Shown here piece after piece: positions 12,316 through 24,578 of a stretch of 64,000 nt of DNA. Below the pieces are notes generated by a model, which was given only the letters and a program-made list of their open reading frames with translations, was not told the origin of the DNA and did no database searches. Where the stretch lies: contig NC_056550.1 in the NCBI RefSeq assembly GCF_910596095.1, positions 5,294,501-5,358,500 on the forward strand, read 5' to 3'. A program made the position numbers and the translations under genes. The stretch's first letter is position 1. Each line of letters opens with the position of its first letter. This DNA comes from Thunnus maccoyii. Lineage: Eukaryota; Chordata; Actinopteri; Scombriformes; Scombridae.

Positions 12316-15300
12316 ATGTCAGATGTAGAAGAGGAGTACGAGTGAGTAAAGCAGCATCCATTTGTGCTTATCATTGCTTTTTGTCTGTTCATCCCAGTGT
12401 AATTACATTAACTGTGATGTTAATTGATAAATATCATGTATCATGTGTTTCTGTTTCTTCTCTCTCCAGGAAGCAGGCAGAGGAGGGTAATTTCAGCAGG
12501 ATGCGTGCATATTTTTTAAACGCATTATCTGTCTCTCAGAAACACACATGAAGATTCATTGAAGAGTTAACTGTGAAATTAATTTATCTGCACTATTTTT
12601 GCGTATGACTTATCATCGCTCTGTTTTTTTCTCCCAGAGGAGGAGGAGGAGGAGGCCGAGCCTGAGCAGGAGGAGGAGCCTGAGCAGGAGGAGGAGACTG
12701 AACAGGTGGAGGAGGACGGAGAAGGTAAACTCAGGAGGACTCCCACAATGCAAACGTTGTATAGCAAGTCTGGAGATAAAACTGATCCAGTGTGTTGAAA
12801 GGACCTTGCAAATACATTTAAACAGACTCTTTAAAATGGTTGTGATTATGATTAAATGTCCCTCAAAAGACACAGATGTCTTTCTTTGTTGTTCCCTCTC
12901 TTCTTCTTCATAACTGTGTGAGTTATGGGTGACGCTGAACTAACTCTGACCAATCAAATTCTCCTCTATCCTGCGTTCTCATTGGCTGACACTGTGCTGG
13001 TCCGGGCTATCAGAGCAGCAAGAGGATCAAGGTAGGGTGACAGCACTTCATCATGAATCACTCTTTTAAACACCATTTATGGCCTCAAGACCCAATGCAA
13101 GTGAAAGTAATATCCAGATATGTTAAAGAGAAGAAGAAGATGAGAAATTTATTTGCGCCTGAATTTAAATCACGTTCCTACTGAGAAAAGTATTTTACCT
13201 GTATTGTGTTTGAATACCAAATGTAAATGGTGAATTAAGTGGTCATTACTCGTACAGTATGTTTCCATATATAAAGGTAAAATCATATATCATATCTGAG
13301 CACATTTCCATTGCCATGTTGATCACGCCTTTATCAGTATTGTGAAGATTGTACTGGTTTTCTCATTGTCTGCTGTTGCAGCCAGTGCTTTAAAGGTACA
13401 AACTCCCAAAACAGTATTTCAGTTTTGGAGCACGTTTTGCCTTTAAAAGTAGTACAATGTTTTATTCATTTCTGCAGATGCAACATTTGTATGTATACTG
13501 ACATTCATAATTATACACATGCACATACCAGATTTGAGTTACAGTTCCACAAGAAGTTCTCAGAAGATTTAAACCTTAGTGTTCAAGGTCAAAGGTCCAC
13601 CATGTTTTGGAGCGCACTACAAATATGACTACAAATATCTGACTGGCAATGGCTTTTTATGTATTTGTGACAACAAAACTCATGGTGTCGGGAGGTGAGT
13701 GAGCTTGGCAGATGGCTACATAATGGTTCTTTGGCCCTGCCCATTATGGTTTAACCTATGACCTCAATTCTACCTCAGAAAAATATTTATATGACTCTAA
13801 TCTACAATGTCTGTATGTGAATGATGTAATAATGAATGTCCACAGAATGTTCAACAAAACTACATTTCCATGCAGCCACACTGGATGGTACATACTAGTG
13901 CCAGTCAATAGTGTGGCCCTCATTGCATGATGGGAAATGATAGATTTGAGCTTGCTTCCTCAGCAGTATCAGATATTAACTTGGGACCTCTTTCGATCAT
14001 TCCACATCTCTTCCCTCCTTCTCTCCTCATGTTTTTTTCTCCATTTTTGCCTCTTGAATTCCTGGTTTCTTGATTCCCTCCTTCCTTCCTTTGCTTCTAT
14101 ACACCTTCATTTCTTACTTCCATATTCTATCTTCAACTTTCTTTCCTTTCATCTTTCCCACAATTGAACCTATTTTTCCTTCTTTCCCTCCTTCTGCTCC
14201 TCATTCCATTTTAACTTCCATGCTCCTTTCTTCCACCCTACCTTTTCTATTCCCTTGTTCTCCTCATGTGTACTTTTCACTCATTTTTAATGACACCTTC
14301 ATTGCTTGATTACCATCCTCCCATCTGTCATTCTTCATGTGGCTGGTACATCAGATCAAGACGCCCAGGAGGAAGGTGAGAAATAGCAGAAATGTGGTAC
14401 CATAAAGGGGTAAAACTCAATATTTTTCTCCTGAAGTGCAGTGCCACCTTGGCTAACTCAGACATTTTTTCTTAAAATGAGTAATCTAACATTAAAATCA
14501 GATCTACCCTTGTAAATCCTCCCAGACTTTCAGAGTCTTTTAAGGGTCCAAACTGTTTTAACACCGGTCTCACAAAGCTCACGTGTAGGAAACAAAGTAT
14601 TTACATTCTATAATCAGACTTTTTTTTTTTTTAAATGTTTGAAGTGCTAAATGTGGTTAAAATCTAGAAGTGTAAAAGTTCATCCTGGTTTGGTAAGAAA
14701 GGTGTTTTGGTGATATAAATATTATGTTCTTGCACTTTTACTTAATCATAACTAATACATAATGTTCAATCTAGTGTTGCCTGTGTGTGACTGAATCTAA
14801 TGTGACTGCTGTGCTGTCAGTCACATTAATAGCTTTGCTAACAACTTTCAGATTTTCTTGTCCTTTCACACAGTTCAGGGGAAACATTTTTATTCACTCT
14901 TATGTTGTTGTTTTTTTGTGTTTTGCTCATCTTTTTTCTCTCATCAACAGAGGAGGAGCGTCCAAAACCCAAGTATGTTCAGGCACTCTCTTCCATCGTA
15001 TTTTGTACTAGTAGTTCTAGTTTTCTTGGCCCAATGTCATGTTTCTCTAATCTTATTTAGATTTTTAGACTACTCTCACATAATTTTTCAGTAAAGTTTG
15101 TTCACTTCCTACAGACCTATGGTGCCTCAACTTGCCCCTCCAAAGATTCCTGAGGGAGAGAGGGTGGATTTTGATGTAAGTTATGAAAAGGGGGGTTAAG
15201 TCAGATTATTTTTCTTTACTTTTTTCTTTCTTTCTTTTCTTTAAAGTTGCAGCTGCATCATAAATCATCTGGAAGCCACAGCTATTGGTGTTGCAGTTTG

Positions 15301-18300
15301 AGATTAGCCTTTGTTCTGCTATGTAATTGTCTGGAGAAAGAAAGTCAAGTAGGGGTAAACTCTTAGAAAAGGTCAACTATCCAGTTTGAGTCTTCATCAT
15401 CAGTTTCAGTCTGGGTTGAAATCCACACTAACCACAGTTGTGAACAACTTATTAATGGCCATGGATTCTAATCATACATGTCCTACTGTGTCCAGATTTG
15501 AGTCCTCCTTTCAACACTGGATCATGACCCCATCTCAGAGTGTACTGAAAACGTTATTGATCTCAATAAGCTAGCACTTGTCTGGTTCAGCTCATATCTG
15601 ACTAACAGAATAAATGCTATGCTATGCTGTGCTGACAACACAATCACACAATCAGCAACTGAGATGTTGCTTGTTGGTCCAGCCAGACAAAGAGCAGTTT
15701 TCATGGATGTTTTTTCATAGCTATACAGTCAAGTATTTGGGAATAGTTTTTTATCCTTCTCTTCCTTTTTGAGCCACATATCAAGGATGTCACAAGATAT
15801 GCAGTTTTCATATACCTAGCATAGCCGAGATCCATCCCATTTAATCTAATTCAGGCAACCAAATCCTTCAGATTCAGAATCCCAAATAGGCTTTCATAAA
15901 ATCCAGAATCGATTACTTCACTACATTTTTCTCTGGCCTACCGATGAAAGCAACAAGAGGTCTTCATTTGGTCCAAAATGCAGCTGCCAGAGTCCTTACA
16001 AGATCTAACAAGTTTGATTGTATCAGGCCTGTCCTGATGTCTTTGTATTGGCTGCCAATGCAAGCCAGAGGCAGGCTCTGCTGAGATTTTCAAATGTAGG
16101 CTTAAAACTATTTTTTTTCTCTGTTCTATGGTCAATTTTAGTTAAATCATACCAAATCAGTTTGTGTAGAGATGCCCAAATGGAAATAAACACTCCCTCG
16201 TTCCACCAGGACATCCACAGAAAGCGTATGGAGAAGGACTTACTGGAGCTGCATACTCTGATCGACGTCCACTTCGAGCAGAGGAAGAAGGATGAGGAAG
16301 AACTTATTGGTCTCATGGAAAGAATCGTAAGTTCTCTAAGATATTACACTTCCCAACAAGAAAGTTGATGTTTAAAATCTCTGTAGAAACATAAATGGGA
16401 CAATATGCATCTGATTGAGTGGAAACAGAAATTGGCCAGCAATAAGAGAACATGCTTTTACTGAATGTAACTATGCAGAATGAATGTGAGCAAGGGTGTT
16501 GATCATCAAACAATTTTTTTCTGAGTTATTTTGAGAAAAAAAATAAAAAGGAGACTTGAAGGTCTCCCCTGGAATGTAATTTCATTAGTTTTTATCCGAA
16601 TGGTGCTAAAATATACCTTTAATGACATCTTGTTTCATGGCTGTGTGGCTTCTTTGTTTCGCTTTCCATCAGGAGCGCCGTCGGGCAGACAGAGCTGAGA
16701 TCCAGAGGGTTAGAGCAGAGAAGGAGAAGGACAGACAGAACAGGATTGCGGTAACACATACACACACAAAACTATATGAATTTATCACCTAGTCTGCACA
16801 GTGATATTATTATTTACTATACTTTACCAAAGCCTTAAAGAGGCATCATTATGTCCTTTAAAAAATAGATTTTTTATATCTCAAGGATACGCTGGTCTAG
16901 TATGTTACAAAAATTCATCAAATGTTCATATATACTGTACAGTTGTGTTTCTCTATTTTCTCAAGCTATGTAAAACCAGTATATCTATCAGTTTATATAT
17001 TTAGTGAACAAATGTGTAAAACATATACAACACAACATCAAATCTCCCCTCCAGGTGCACAAAAATACAATTCAACATAAAAACATGGTTTCCTTTTTTA
17101 TTCATCACCTCATCCCTCTTCATCTATCAGGAGGAGCGTCACAGAAAAGAGGAAGAGGAAGCCAAGAGGAAGGCTGATGATGATGCCAAGAAGAAGAAAG
17201 TTCTGTCAGGCATGGGAGCGAACTTTGGAGGCTTCCTGGCCAAGGTGAGGCTGCTGTTATTATCAGTAGTGATGAAAATGATGAGGAGGAGATGATGATG
17301 ATGATACAGAGGATTGTGTGTGTTTGCTGTCCCAGGCTGAGTCAAGGAAGGGCAAGCGCCTGACGGGCCGAGAGATCAAGAAGAAGACTCTGGCTGAAAG
17401 GCGGCAGCCGCTAGCCATTGAAAATTTGAGGGAGGACTCACTCAGGTGAGTCTCTTCCTGTAGTATTTCAGACAGCTAACCAATGATGTTACACAGTTAC
17501 AGAAGCTTAAACTGGGTATTGAAAGTCTGAAAGGTGGTGAAATCATGAGGGGGTCAGCTCATTAGGTTACAGATTTATATCATAACAACAAGGATGGATT
17601 CAAGAGGGGCTCTCTCATTTAATCAACAGTTTGCTGAACCCCTCCCCCAAATGCATTTGTCCATTCATTGCTAAGCAACCGTACCTGTCAAGCTTTGGAT
17701 TTCTCCACATGTCAAAGTTGTGTTCATTGGTCTGTAGTAACTGTGATAGAGCGAAGAGGGTGGTTTCTTTTTTTTAGCCTTTCTAAAGCCAAAAACACAA
17801 GAGCAAAAGGGTAATGGATTAAAAAAGTGTGTTTATCTGCTTTCATGTAAGCTGCAATCATTAGCATGTTAATCTAACAGTAGTAACCACATTAGTTTGT
17901 CAGGTCTGGCTGAGTTTAGGCTAATGTTGGTCACTCTGTCCTGCTTTTTATTGGATTTGAGGAAGTTATACTACAACAGCCTGAGTGCTGTTACTCGAGA
18001 CAGCATTTGGTTTGCATTTTTTCTCCTAAGAGTAAAAACATACTCTTTGAAAACATGAACAAGTATGAAAGCTAAGCAGCCAAACAGGGTTATGTTTGAA
18101 CAAAATAAATTATTTTTCTTTATCATATATTATAGGATTAACTATCTCTACACTGCAGGATCCAAATTTGCTACATGGGTCATAAACTGGTGAGGATGCT
18201 TATTCTTTTGGGACATGCAGCTTTAGCCTAGGTCGATCAACATGGTATCATGTAACCATAAAAATGCCTTTTTAAGACCCGTTTTGTAAGATTCTCATTT

Positions 18301-20815
18301 TAAGTCATCTCAGGGCACTTTTCACATAGAGCAGGTCAAGCCCATGCTCTTTAATTTACAGAGACTCAACAATTCAACCATGAGCAAGCACTTGGCGACA
18401 GCGGTAAGGAAAAACTCCCCTTTAACGGGTAGAAACCTCAAGCAGAACCCGGCTCTTGGTGGGAGCGGATTTGTTGATTGGTCCCTAAGCCAGATATGGC
18501 TGTTGCACACCATCTTACATTTTTTTGAAGACCATTGAAAATGTATAGAAAGAGGTCATGTTAGAAGAGTAGTAGTTTGTCTGAGTGTCAGCTGTATGTT
18601 CTCATCAGGGAGAGTATGAGAGACAGGTTTTACTCTGTGATGGTGGAGTGCAGGAAAAAGACAAGATGATATTAGAAAAATGTGTTAGCTTAATTGTGCC
18701 TGCACTGTGGCCAATCCTGAAACCCCTGCCATGTATTCTATTTAAAAATAAATCGTTTTCATAATGTTATATCATCAAAGAAACCAGAAAAAATTCTTTC
18801 TGTATTCACATATTTGAATGTTGATTTTTTTTTTTTTAATTTCATGGTCAGTTTTATCATGATTGAATCAGTGACAAATATATCTTACCCATCAAATGTT
18901 AGACCCAGCATCAGAGTTTTGTCCTCTACCATAATGCATTCTTGACATAATCTAGTCAAAGTAAGGTAAGGTAGTTAAAAGGTTATTAATGTTAAATGCG
19001 TAACACATAATACAGTTGTTGGGGAAATGTATTTATCAGGTGTGAACTGATGGCATTCAATCTACCACCTGTGACTGTCCCCAAGGAGACTTCAAATGTA
19101 GTCATGCTGCAGTCTTGGCCAGTTTTGCTGTACAGACATTGAGTGCCAGTGGCAGAAGCCTGCCATGCTTTTGGCAACTGAAGTTGGCTCTTTTGAGAAC
19201 ATGTAACCTTCCTTGAGGTCATACAATCCTCTGGCAGGGGAAGTCACAAGCCATGTCCTGGTAACTGTCCAGGCCACATTCTACCTGAAATAATGAGGAG
19301 TTTGTTTTTTCTTTGTAACCAGTTTCTGCCCTGAGGCTTTGATCCTTTCTTTGGTTCAGTTGGTTCATTTTGACCACTGCATTCATTGGTTTCCCCTTTC
19401 AAGGGTACTGACAGGAAATGCGACAGGAAGATGCTTTGAAGCAAATTACATCAGCTGATCAGGCAGACCTGTTTCCATACAGATAACTGACATCTGGGAG
19501 GCAGAGTAGCAGGGACTGGATGAAGAGGGTGTAGCCCACAACACCTGAGAGGAAGGGCAGCAGGCAGAGAGTGGAGGGAGCATGATAGCATGTGTCAACA
19601 GTGTTAGAGGCACAATGAGGAAACCAAACATCCTATTCTTCCTCTGGACAATGTGAGGCAATGTAGCTTTGACATCTTATTTTTATCTGGGCCATGTTGT
19701 GCATTTGTGTTGTAAGGTTACACAGAAGCAGCACTGAATTCAACAGAGACTACTTAATGTAACAAATCAATTTAATCCAGTGTTGCAACAAAACGTTTTC
19801 AAAGAGATGGCTGCAATCTGGAGCAAAACACTGCACCACGATGCCAACAAAGGGAGACAGGACCTTGCAGACCAAAAGGCGAGGGTGTATTTTTAGTCAG
19901 CAGAATTATAGCAGAAAATTTGGAAATACTTCAGAGGGGGAAATTTTACTAGAAAGAAACAGTTATTGTTTGCTTTCAGCATAAAGGAAGTCTGGGAACC
20001 AGACCAAAACCAGTGAGTTATGACAACTTACTGGCCAAAGACCGCAAACTAGCAAAATAAACACCAAAAATATCTCTTTGTGTTTCCAAGGCAACAAGCC
20101 CAGGAGATGTGGAACTGGATCTACCAGCTGGAGTCTGAGAAGTTTGACTTCATGGAGCACATGAAGCACCAGAAATATGAGGTATTACTGTGATATCAAC
20201 AACTAGTGAAGAGCACACACATACAAAAAACCTCTACAGGCACTGGATCAAAAAACAAACAGAAAAGTCAGACAAACGTTCTGCACACTGTGCTTACAGC
20301 TCCCAGAAAATATCATTTTAAAGAGCAACGTTTAGATGTAACAGGGATCATAGCATGACCCCTAAATTGATTTTATTTTCCTCAATGTATCTAAGCAGAG
20401 CTACTGTATGATAAATAATATTACATTACATTGTCTTGTATATAGCAAGAAGACTGAGAGACATCTAATATCTTATTCAACACACTTGACAGAAAACATC
20501 ATCACCAGAAACATTAGTCACTGCAGTAGTAATGAGTATATAATTACCATTATTCATAATTATCATCTGTCTGTGTTATCTCTCATTTCTGTTTGTGTGC
20601 TTCTTACAGATCATTGTGCTGCTGAACAGAATCCAACATGCTCAGAAATTGTGAGTGGTTACACTTATACAAAATATGATAAACTGCAGATGGACATTTT
20701 TTCTGTCTCTATCATATCTATTGCTTCCTTCATCACTACATCTTCTTTCCCTTTCTCTCCCTCTCACAGTAAAAAGGGCCATGGCAAAGGGAAGGTAGGC
20801 GGTCGCTGGAAGTAA
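12316..20815 (+). CDS. tnnt1: Slow skeletal muscle troponin T
   Basis: Fourteen coding exons join in frame to 282 residues: 12316-12341, 12471-12487, 12638-12724, 13014-13031, 14355-14375, 14951-14972, 15115-15175, 16210-16326, 16673-16750, 17131-17244, 17336-17445, 20091-20181, 20610-20650 and 20770-20815. The product tethers the troponin complex to tropomyosin on the thin filament. Residues 1-65 are an almost purely acidic Glu/Pro/Gln region built from tiny exons. Next come [20 protein letters not shown] (tropomyosin-binding region) and a highly charged helix ([20 protein letters not shown]) that contacts troponin I and C. The end, KVGGRWK, is the troponin T C-terminus. [20 protein letters not shown] and HAQKFKKGHGKG fit TNNT1 better than TNNT2 or TNNT3, and the neighbouring syt5 repeats the TNNT1-SYT5 pairing. 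Exons of 17, 18, 21 and 22 nt suggest alternative splicing of the N-terminus, as is usual in the family. Confidence 0.93.
15375..16120 (+). mobile_element. L2-like LINE reverse transcriptase relic in a tnnt1 intron
   Basis: The plus strand gives broken pieces of a LINE reverse transcriptase in the expected order: [11 protein letters not shown] with [10 protein letters not shown] (about 15390-15470), [10 protein letters not shown] (about 15660-15690), TVKYLGIVF (about 15727), then the C-terminal region around 15940-16080 where consensus has [10 protein letters not shown] and SLHWLP. Stops and frame changes interrupt it throughout. The 5' part and the 3' tail are absent. L2/Maui-type assignment is by recognition. 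Confidence 0.6.
17445..20090. other. Large tnnt1 intron (2.6 kb)
   Basis: Between coding exons 17336-17445 and 20091-20181. It contains an interspersed repeat (18290-18480). A stretch at 18990-19660 has several short reading frames on the minus strand whose translations I do not recognise. No RNA gene seen. Confidence 0.5.
18290..18480. mobile_element. Interspersed repeat fragment, family E
   Basis: Contains ATGAGCAAGCACTTGGCGAC, AGGAAAAACTCCCCTTTAAC and GAAACCTCAAGCAGAACCCG. I recognise this combination as a widespread fish interspersed repeat but cannot name its class. Single copy here, inside a tnnt1 intron. Confidence 0.4.
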
Positions 20816-20996
20816 AAGGGGAAAAAGAAGAAGAAAAGAGAACACAAAAACACATAGATAGGATAAAAAGGGAAGCAGCAGCAGAGCAGAGGAACCACAC
20901 ATTTCCTCTTTACGTTCTTCTTGTGCCAGGGCCACACTGTGGGCTTTGACTGTGTGTGAGATAGATATTGAATGTTTCTTGGTAACATGTATTGAT

Positions 20997-21002
20997 AATA
21001 AA
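20997..21002 (+). terminator. Polyadenylation signal AATAAA of tnnt1
   Basis: A canonical hexamer 182 bases after the tnnt1 stop codon, followed about 20 bases later by a GTGTTGAGTTGGTTTTGT G/T-rich element. Confidence 0.75.
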
Positions 21003-21430
21003 ACGACATACACACGGTGTTGAGTTGGTTTTGTCACTGTTCTATTTTCTTTTGGCTGTGATTTTGAAGTTGTGGACTTACATCAAACAAAACAAGTTGA
21101 ACTAAATCAAGATATAATTTTTTGCTCTCCAAGATTGGTAATCAATGTTTTTAACTGCTGTACTCAATATAGATGGTATATGTAGATATATGCTGTGATA
21201 ACATCAAGGGAGTCAAACCGCAGTCAGTTGACAACTGCTTTGAATTTTCCGCTGTAATGACCCATGCTTACAACAAACGGCAGCTTTAGAAAATCAACAA
21301 CTGATATACTTACATTTTGGTTCAAAGCAATGGTTCCCAAACCGGGGGTGTGCCATGCATGCCCCCCTGTGGGATATTGAGGCATCGCAAGGGGGTTGCA
21401 TATGAAGTGTAGAGTGGAACTTAATAGATA

Positions 21431-21560
21431 GGTTCACAATTTTTCAAGTCTGTACTAAAACAATAGCCAGGTGCCCATTGACACATTGATGTTTTTTTCT
21501 TGCTGAAATCATTCCTCATGTTCATACTGGCCATTAAGAGATCCCTTCATGATGTACTTT
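21431..21560. mobile_element. Half copy of palindromic MITE family F
   Basis: GGTTCACAATTTTTCAAGTC followed by CAGGTGCCCATTG, a T-rich run, and ATTCCTCATGTTCATACTG. The same text forms the left arm of the full hairpin at 44703-44933. The right arm is missing here. Confidence 0.5.
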
Positions 21561-21917
21561 CAGTGTAGGGGATGGGAGATGGTACAAAATCCAAAGCCCT
21601 CATTTTGTGCAAAAATGTATTGAACATTTTATTTGGAGCTATTGTTAGGCTTCAGCCATCCAAATTAGTCAAATCAAGTCAATATTTTTCATTTTTTCTG
21701 TATTTTTTGTGTCGAATTCCCTCTTTTTGTTATGATTCTTTCACTGCAGCTGAACAGGAACACACAGTCCTGAGACATAAAGAAGGAATTGTTGACTAAA
21801 AAGCTTGTAAATGTGGAAGATATCCACTTCATTTGAAGACTTAGACTTTATTTGGTAAAAACAAACATACAAGCGTCTTCTGACATATATAGGAGGATAT
21901 ACTTTAACCTTAGAATA

Positions 21918-22319
21918 TTAAAGGACTAGTGTGGGGGATTTAGTGACATGTAGTGGTGAGGTTGCAGATTGCAACCAGATGAATACCCCTCCCCACACCC
22001 TTCCCTTCCAAGTGTGTAGGAGAACCTACAGTGACCATGAAACTCACAAAAAATGTGAAAGACCCTCTCTAGAGCCAGTGTTTGGCTTGTCCATTCTGGG
22101 CTACTGTAGAAACATGGCAATGCAACATGGCGGGCTCTGTGGAAGAGGACTCACTCCCTCTGTAGATATAAAGGGCTCATTCTAAGGTAACAAAAACACA
22201 TAGATTCTTATTTTCAGGTGATTATACACTAATTAAATCATACTTAAGAATATTATATTCCATTTCTACCAAGTCCATTCCACTAGATGCCACTAAATTA
22301 TACACGCTGGATCTTTAAG
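21918..22319. mobile_element. Nonautonomous DNA transposon (MITE), family G, complete
   Basis: Terminal inverted repeats of nearly 40 bases: the left begins TTAAAGGACTAGTGTGGGGG, ATTTAGTGACATGTAGTGG; the right reads inward as CTTAAAGATCCAGCGTGTAT, AATTTAGTGGCATCTAGTGG. The 320-base interior has no long coding frame. Well-preserved ends suggest it is younger than the Tc1 relics. Confidence 0.6.
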
Positions 22320-22625
22320 TTGATATGTTGAACTTGTTACTCCAGAGGGAAATATCTGGCTCTATCTGCTAAATGCTCCGCTATGTTCACCAGCTAGTTT
22401 CTAACTGTGTCTGTTTGCCATCTGGTGCTGAGCAGATAGTGTACAGTGGGTTTTTAGAGCTTTTTCTCAGAAAACAAAGCTATGAGTGAACCAAAACAGT
22501 AAACTTCCAGGCCAGACAACTAAACAATGAACTGAAACCTGCTATAAAGAAGAGGGGAGCTGAGTCACTGATAATTCTCTGTAGGTTCATCACTATGAGT
22601 GACTCCTCTGACATTACACACGGTC
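22320..22625. mobile_element. Interspersed repeat family H, copy 1
   Basis: Begins TGATATGTTGAACTTGTTAC and contains TGTTCACCAGCTAGTTTCTA and GATAGTGTACAGTGG. All three phrases recur in the same order at 32397-32830. No coding content. It abuts the family G element. Confidence 0.45.
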
Positions 22626-23119
22626 ATTTGATACTTTGTAATTATATAAAATATTGATTATTATATACTGTATATATTTCAAGATTCAGTTTATTGTAAT
22701 TTTCTTGTGTACTTGCATACACAAAAAAGCAATATGCTGTTCCTTCCAGCCCACAGCAGTGCAACAACAACAGAAAGGATAAATATATATATCTAAAAAT
22801 TCTCTTAGAAAATGATAAAAACATATAAACCCCAAAACAAAACACAGAAGAGAAAGAGAACGAAAAGTTAGCAGCACAGTGCATTAAAGTGCATTTATAG
22901 AGAAAGTGCATGTTTCAGTTCGATGTTGACAACTGGTGCATAGGAGACCAAGTTCACTCAGCTGATTGAGCTCTCCCAGCCAATATTTCTTGTAGCAAAA
23001 GTCTTTGCTACAAATGTCCAAAAGAAAGTGATGATCACAGGCATATTTCCCTTGCACTCTACATGAAGAAACAGATGTAGATGTAGACTTGGACAAAGAC
23101 TCTGTTTGGTTTTACAATG

Positions 23120-23300
23120 CATCTTGGGCGATCGGATCACAAGTGGACAATGCTAAATAAAGTGTAAATGACCACCAAGACCCACTGTGATCCGATCACT
23201 CAAGCCACTTGCCGAGGTGGTCTGGGACGCATTTGACCACATATCTTTTGTAGTATAAATGCTAATGTGTCCTGATGCATCCCCAACAAGGACATAACAA
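23120..23300. mobile_element. Interspersed repeat family B, piece
   Basis: Contains GATCGGATCACAAGTGGACA and TGTGATCCGATCACTCAAGC, so the piece carries the same GATCCGATCAC-type motif in both orientations. It is related to 1064-1190 and 23520-23690. Confidence 0.4.
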
Positions 23301-23519
23301 GAAAATACATCATCAATGCAAGACATGGTGGTTGTTTTGGTGACAGCACACTGACGCCAAATGACTTTCTCCTGCCAATCTCAACAGTTTGAATAGCCCA
23401 TAAATGTATATTATTTCTTGAAACATTTTTGTCTTCTTATCTAGCCCATGTAAAACAAATCTGGCAGTTGTTTGGCGACAGACTGACATACTAACTGTGT
23501 GCAGGGTTCTTTTACCTTA

Positions 23520-23690
23520 TAGCATAAGTGATGTAAGGAGAAACAAAGTCTGAACACAAGTGGTCAGCTGTACACCTTGGAGACACATGATAGACACAGG
23601 TGTGAACGGCAATGTCTCTCGGCTGCCCACTTGTGTTGGGATCACTGTAATGCATTTTAAAACCAAGTGTAAATAGCCTCAAAGACACTG
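23520..23690. mobile_element. Interspersed repeat family B, inverted piece
   Basis: Carries ACACAAGTGGTCAGCTGTAC, then CCCACTTGTGTTGGGATCAC and GTGTAAATAGCC, in reverse orientation relative to 1064-1190. Confidence 0.35.
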
Positions 23691-24393
23691 CATAATCAGA
23701 ACTAGGAGAGGCTGCCATCAGACCAGTTCATGGAGAGAGAGAGAGAATGCCACCAACAAGGATCCTTTAATTTCTCTTCTTATCTTCACAAAATAACTCT
23801 TCTGTTAGCTTCCTCAGTGGATTGGTGTAGTGTCTGTGGTAATTATGTTTCCTGTACATCCCTCCACCCTCTCTCTCTCTCTCCTCTCTAATTCCTGCCT
23901 CACATGTTTGGCTCACTGCGTGAGACAAGGACTAAAGAGGACACACTGTTAATCCAGTCTTTCACTCGCCGCATTGAATCAGGACACACATGCCCACATG
24001 CTAACCTCACTAAAATCAAAATCATCAGTGAAGGCCGTGTTACTTTTGGAATATGAAGGCTGCAGTTTGCCAAGAAAAAGTCTTCACATTCATAATTGGA
24101 TTATTGGGACAAGTGGCAGCAGTAATCAAAGGGTGGAGGATTAGATACCCTTAGAAAATTACAGTAAAAGGTTCAGTTCTGTAACATTGTGTAACAGTAC
24201 AACTGTATTATGAGGCTTAATCCCATTCTGAGGCCTGACATGAGAGATAAATATTTTATGGTTCAAATGGATTTTTCAAAAGACTATGATATCTTTAACC
24301 CTACATGATGCATTTAACTGATTCTACCAGTGTGTGTGTGTGTGACTTTCTGCTTGTGTGCAAATGAAAGTGTTTGCACATGAGGGTATTATA

Positions 24394-24398
<5 letters not shown>

Positions 24399-24492
<94 letters not shown>

Positions 24493-24494
24493 CA
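24399..24494. repeat. (TG)n microsatellite with short CG tail
   Basis: 44 uninterrupted TG units (24399-24486) followed by CGCGCGCA. It lies just beyond the probable 3' end of syt5. Confidence 0.95.
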
Positions 24495-24556
24495 CGTGCG
24501 TGCGTGCATGTAAATCCATGTAAACCACTGAACCATCTGTCGTTGTTTGGAAACGT

Positions 24557-24578
24557 TTTATTTATTCAGCTATTTATT
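24557..24578 (-). terminator. Cluster of three AATAAA signals, candidate syt5 polyadenylation site
   Basis: On the minus strand AATAAA occurs at 24573-24578, 24561-24566 and 24557-24562. This would give syt5 a 3'UTR of about 1.5 kb. No AATAAA was noticed closer to the stop codon; an ATTAAA at 25724-25729 is the alternative. Confidence 0.35.

Larger units (their letters stand above)
21003..24540. other. Convergent intergenic spacer between tnnt1 and syt5
   Basis: No gene recognised. It holds a half copy of the palindromic family F (21431-21560), a complete family G element (21918-22319), a family H piece (22320-22625), family B pieces (23120-23300, 23520-23690), and a long TG tract at the far end. 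Confidence 0.6.

Noticed and set aside
12599-12913. Arginine-rich and serine/leucine-rich frames overlapping 12638-12724
   Set aside because: They are alternative-frame and antisense readings of the Glu-rich troponin T exon.
14000-14340. Pyrimidine-rich Phe/Leu/Ser reading frames at 13937-14309 considered as a membrane protein gene
   Set aside because: Low-complexity CTT/TTC sequence inside a tnnt1 intron, with no start context, splice partners or homology.
18990-19660. Cluster of minus-strand frames of 60-76 codons in the large tnnt1 intron, considered as a processed gene copy
   Set aside because: No recognisable family, no poly(A) tail and no continuous frame; left as unclassified intron sequence.
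20642-21037. 131-codon minus-strand frame over the tnnt1 3' end
   Set aside because: Antisense to the last tnnt1 exons and 3'UTR; composition follows the A/G-rich UTR.
24324-24536. Long reading frames of alternating Thr-His or Cys-Val residues across TG tracts (also near 8160, 26000, 36204)
   Set aside because: They are translations of dinucleotide repeats and lack homology or coding context.
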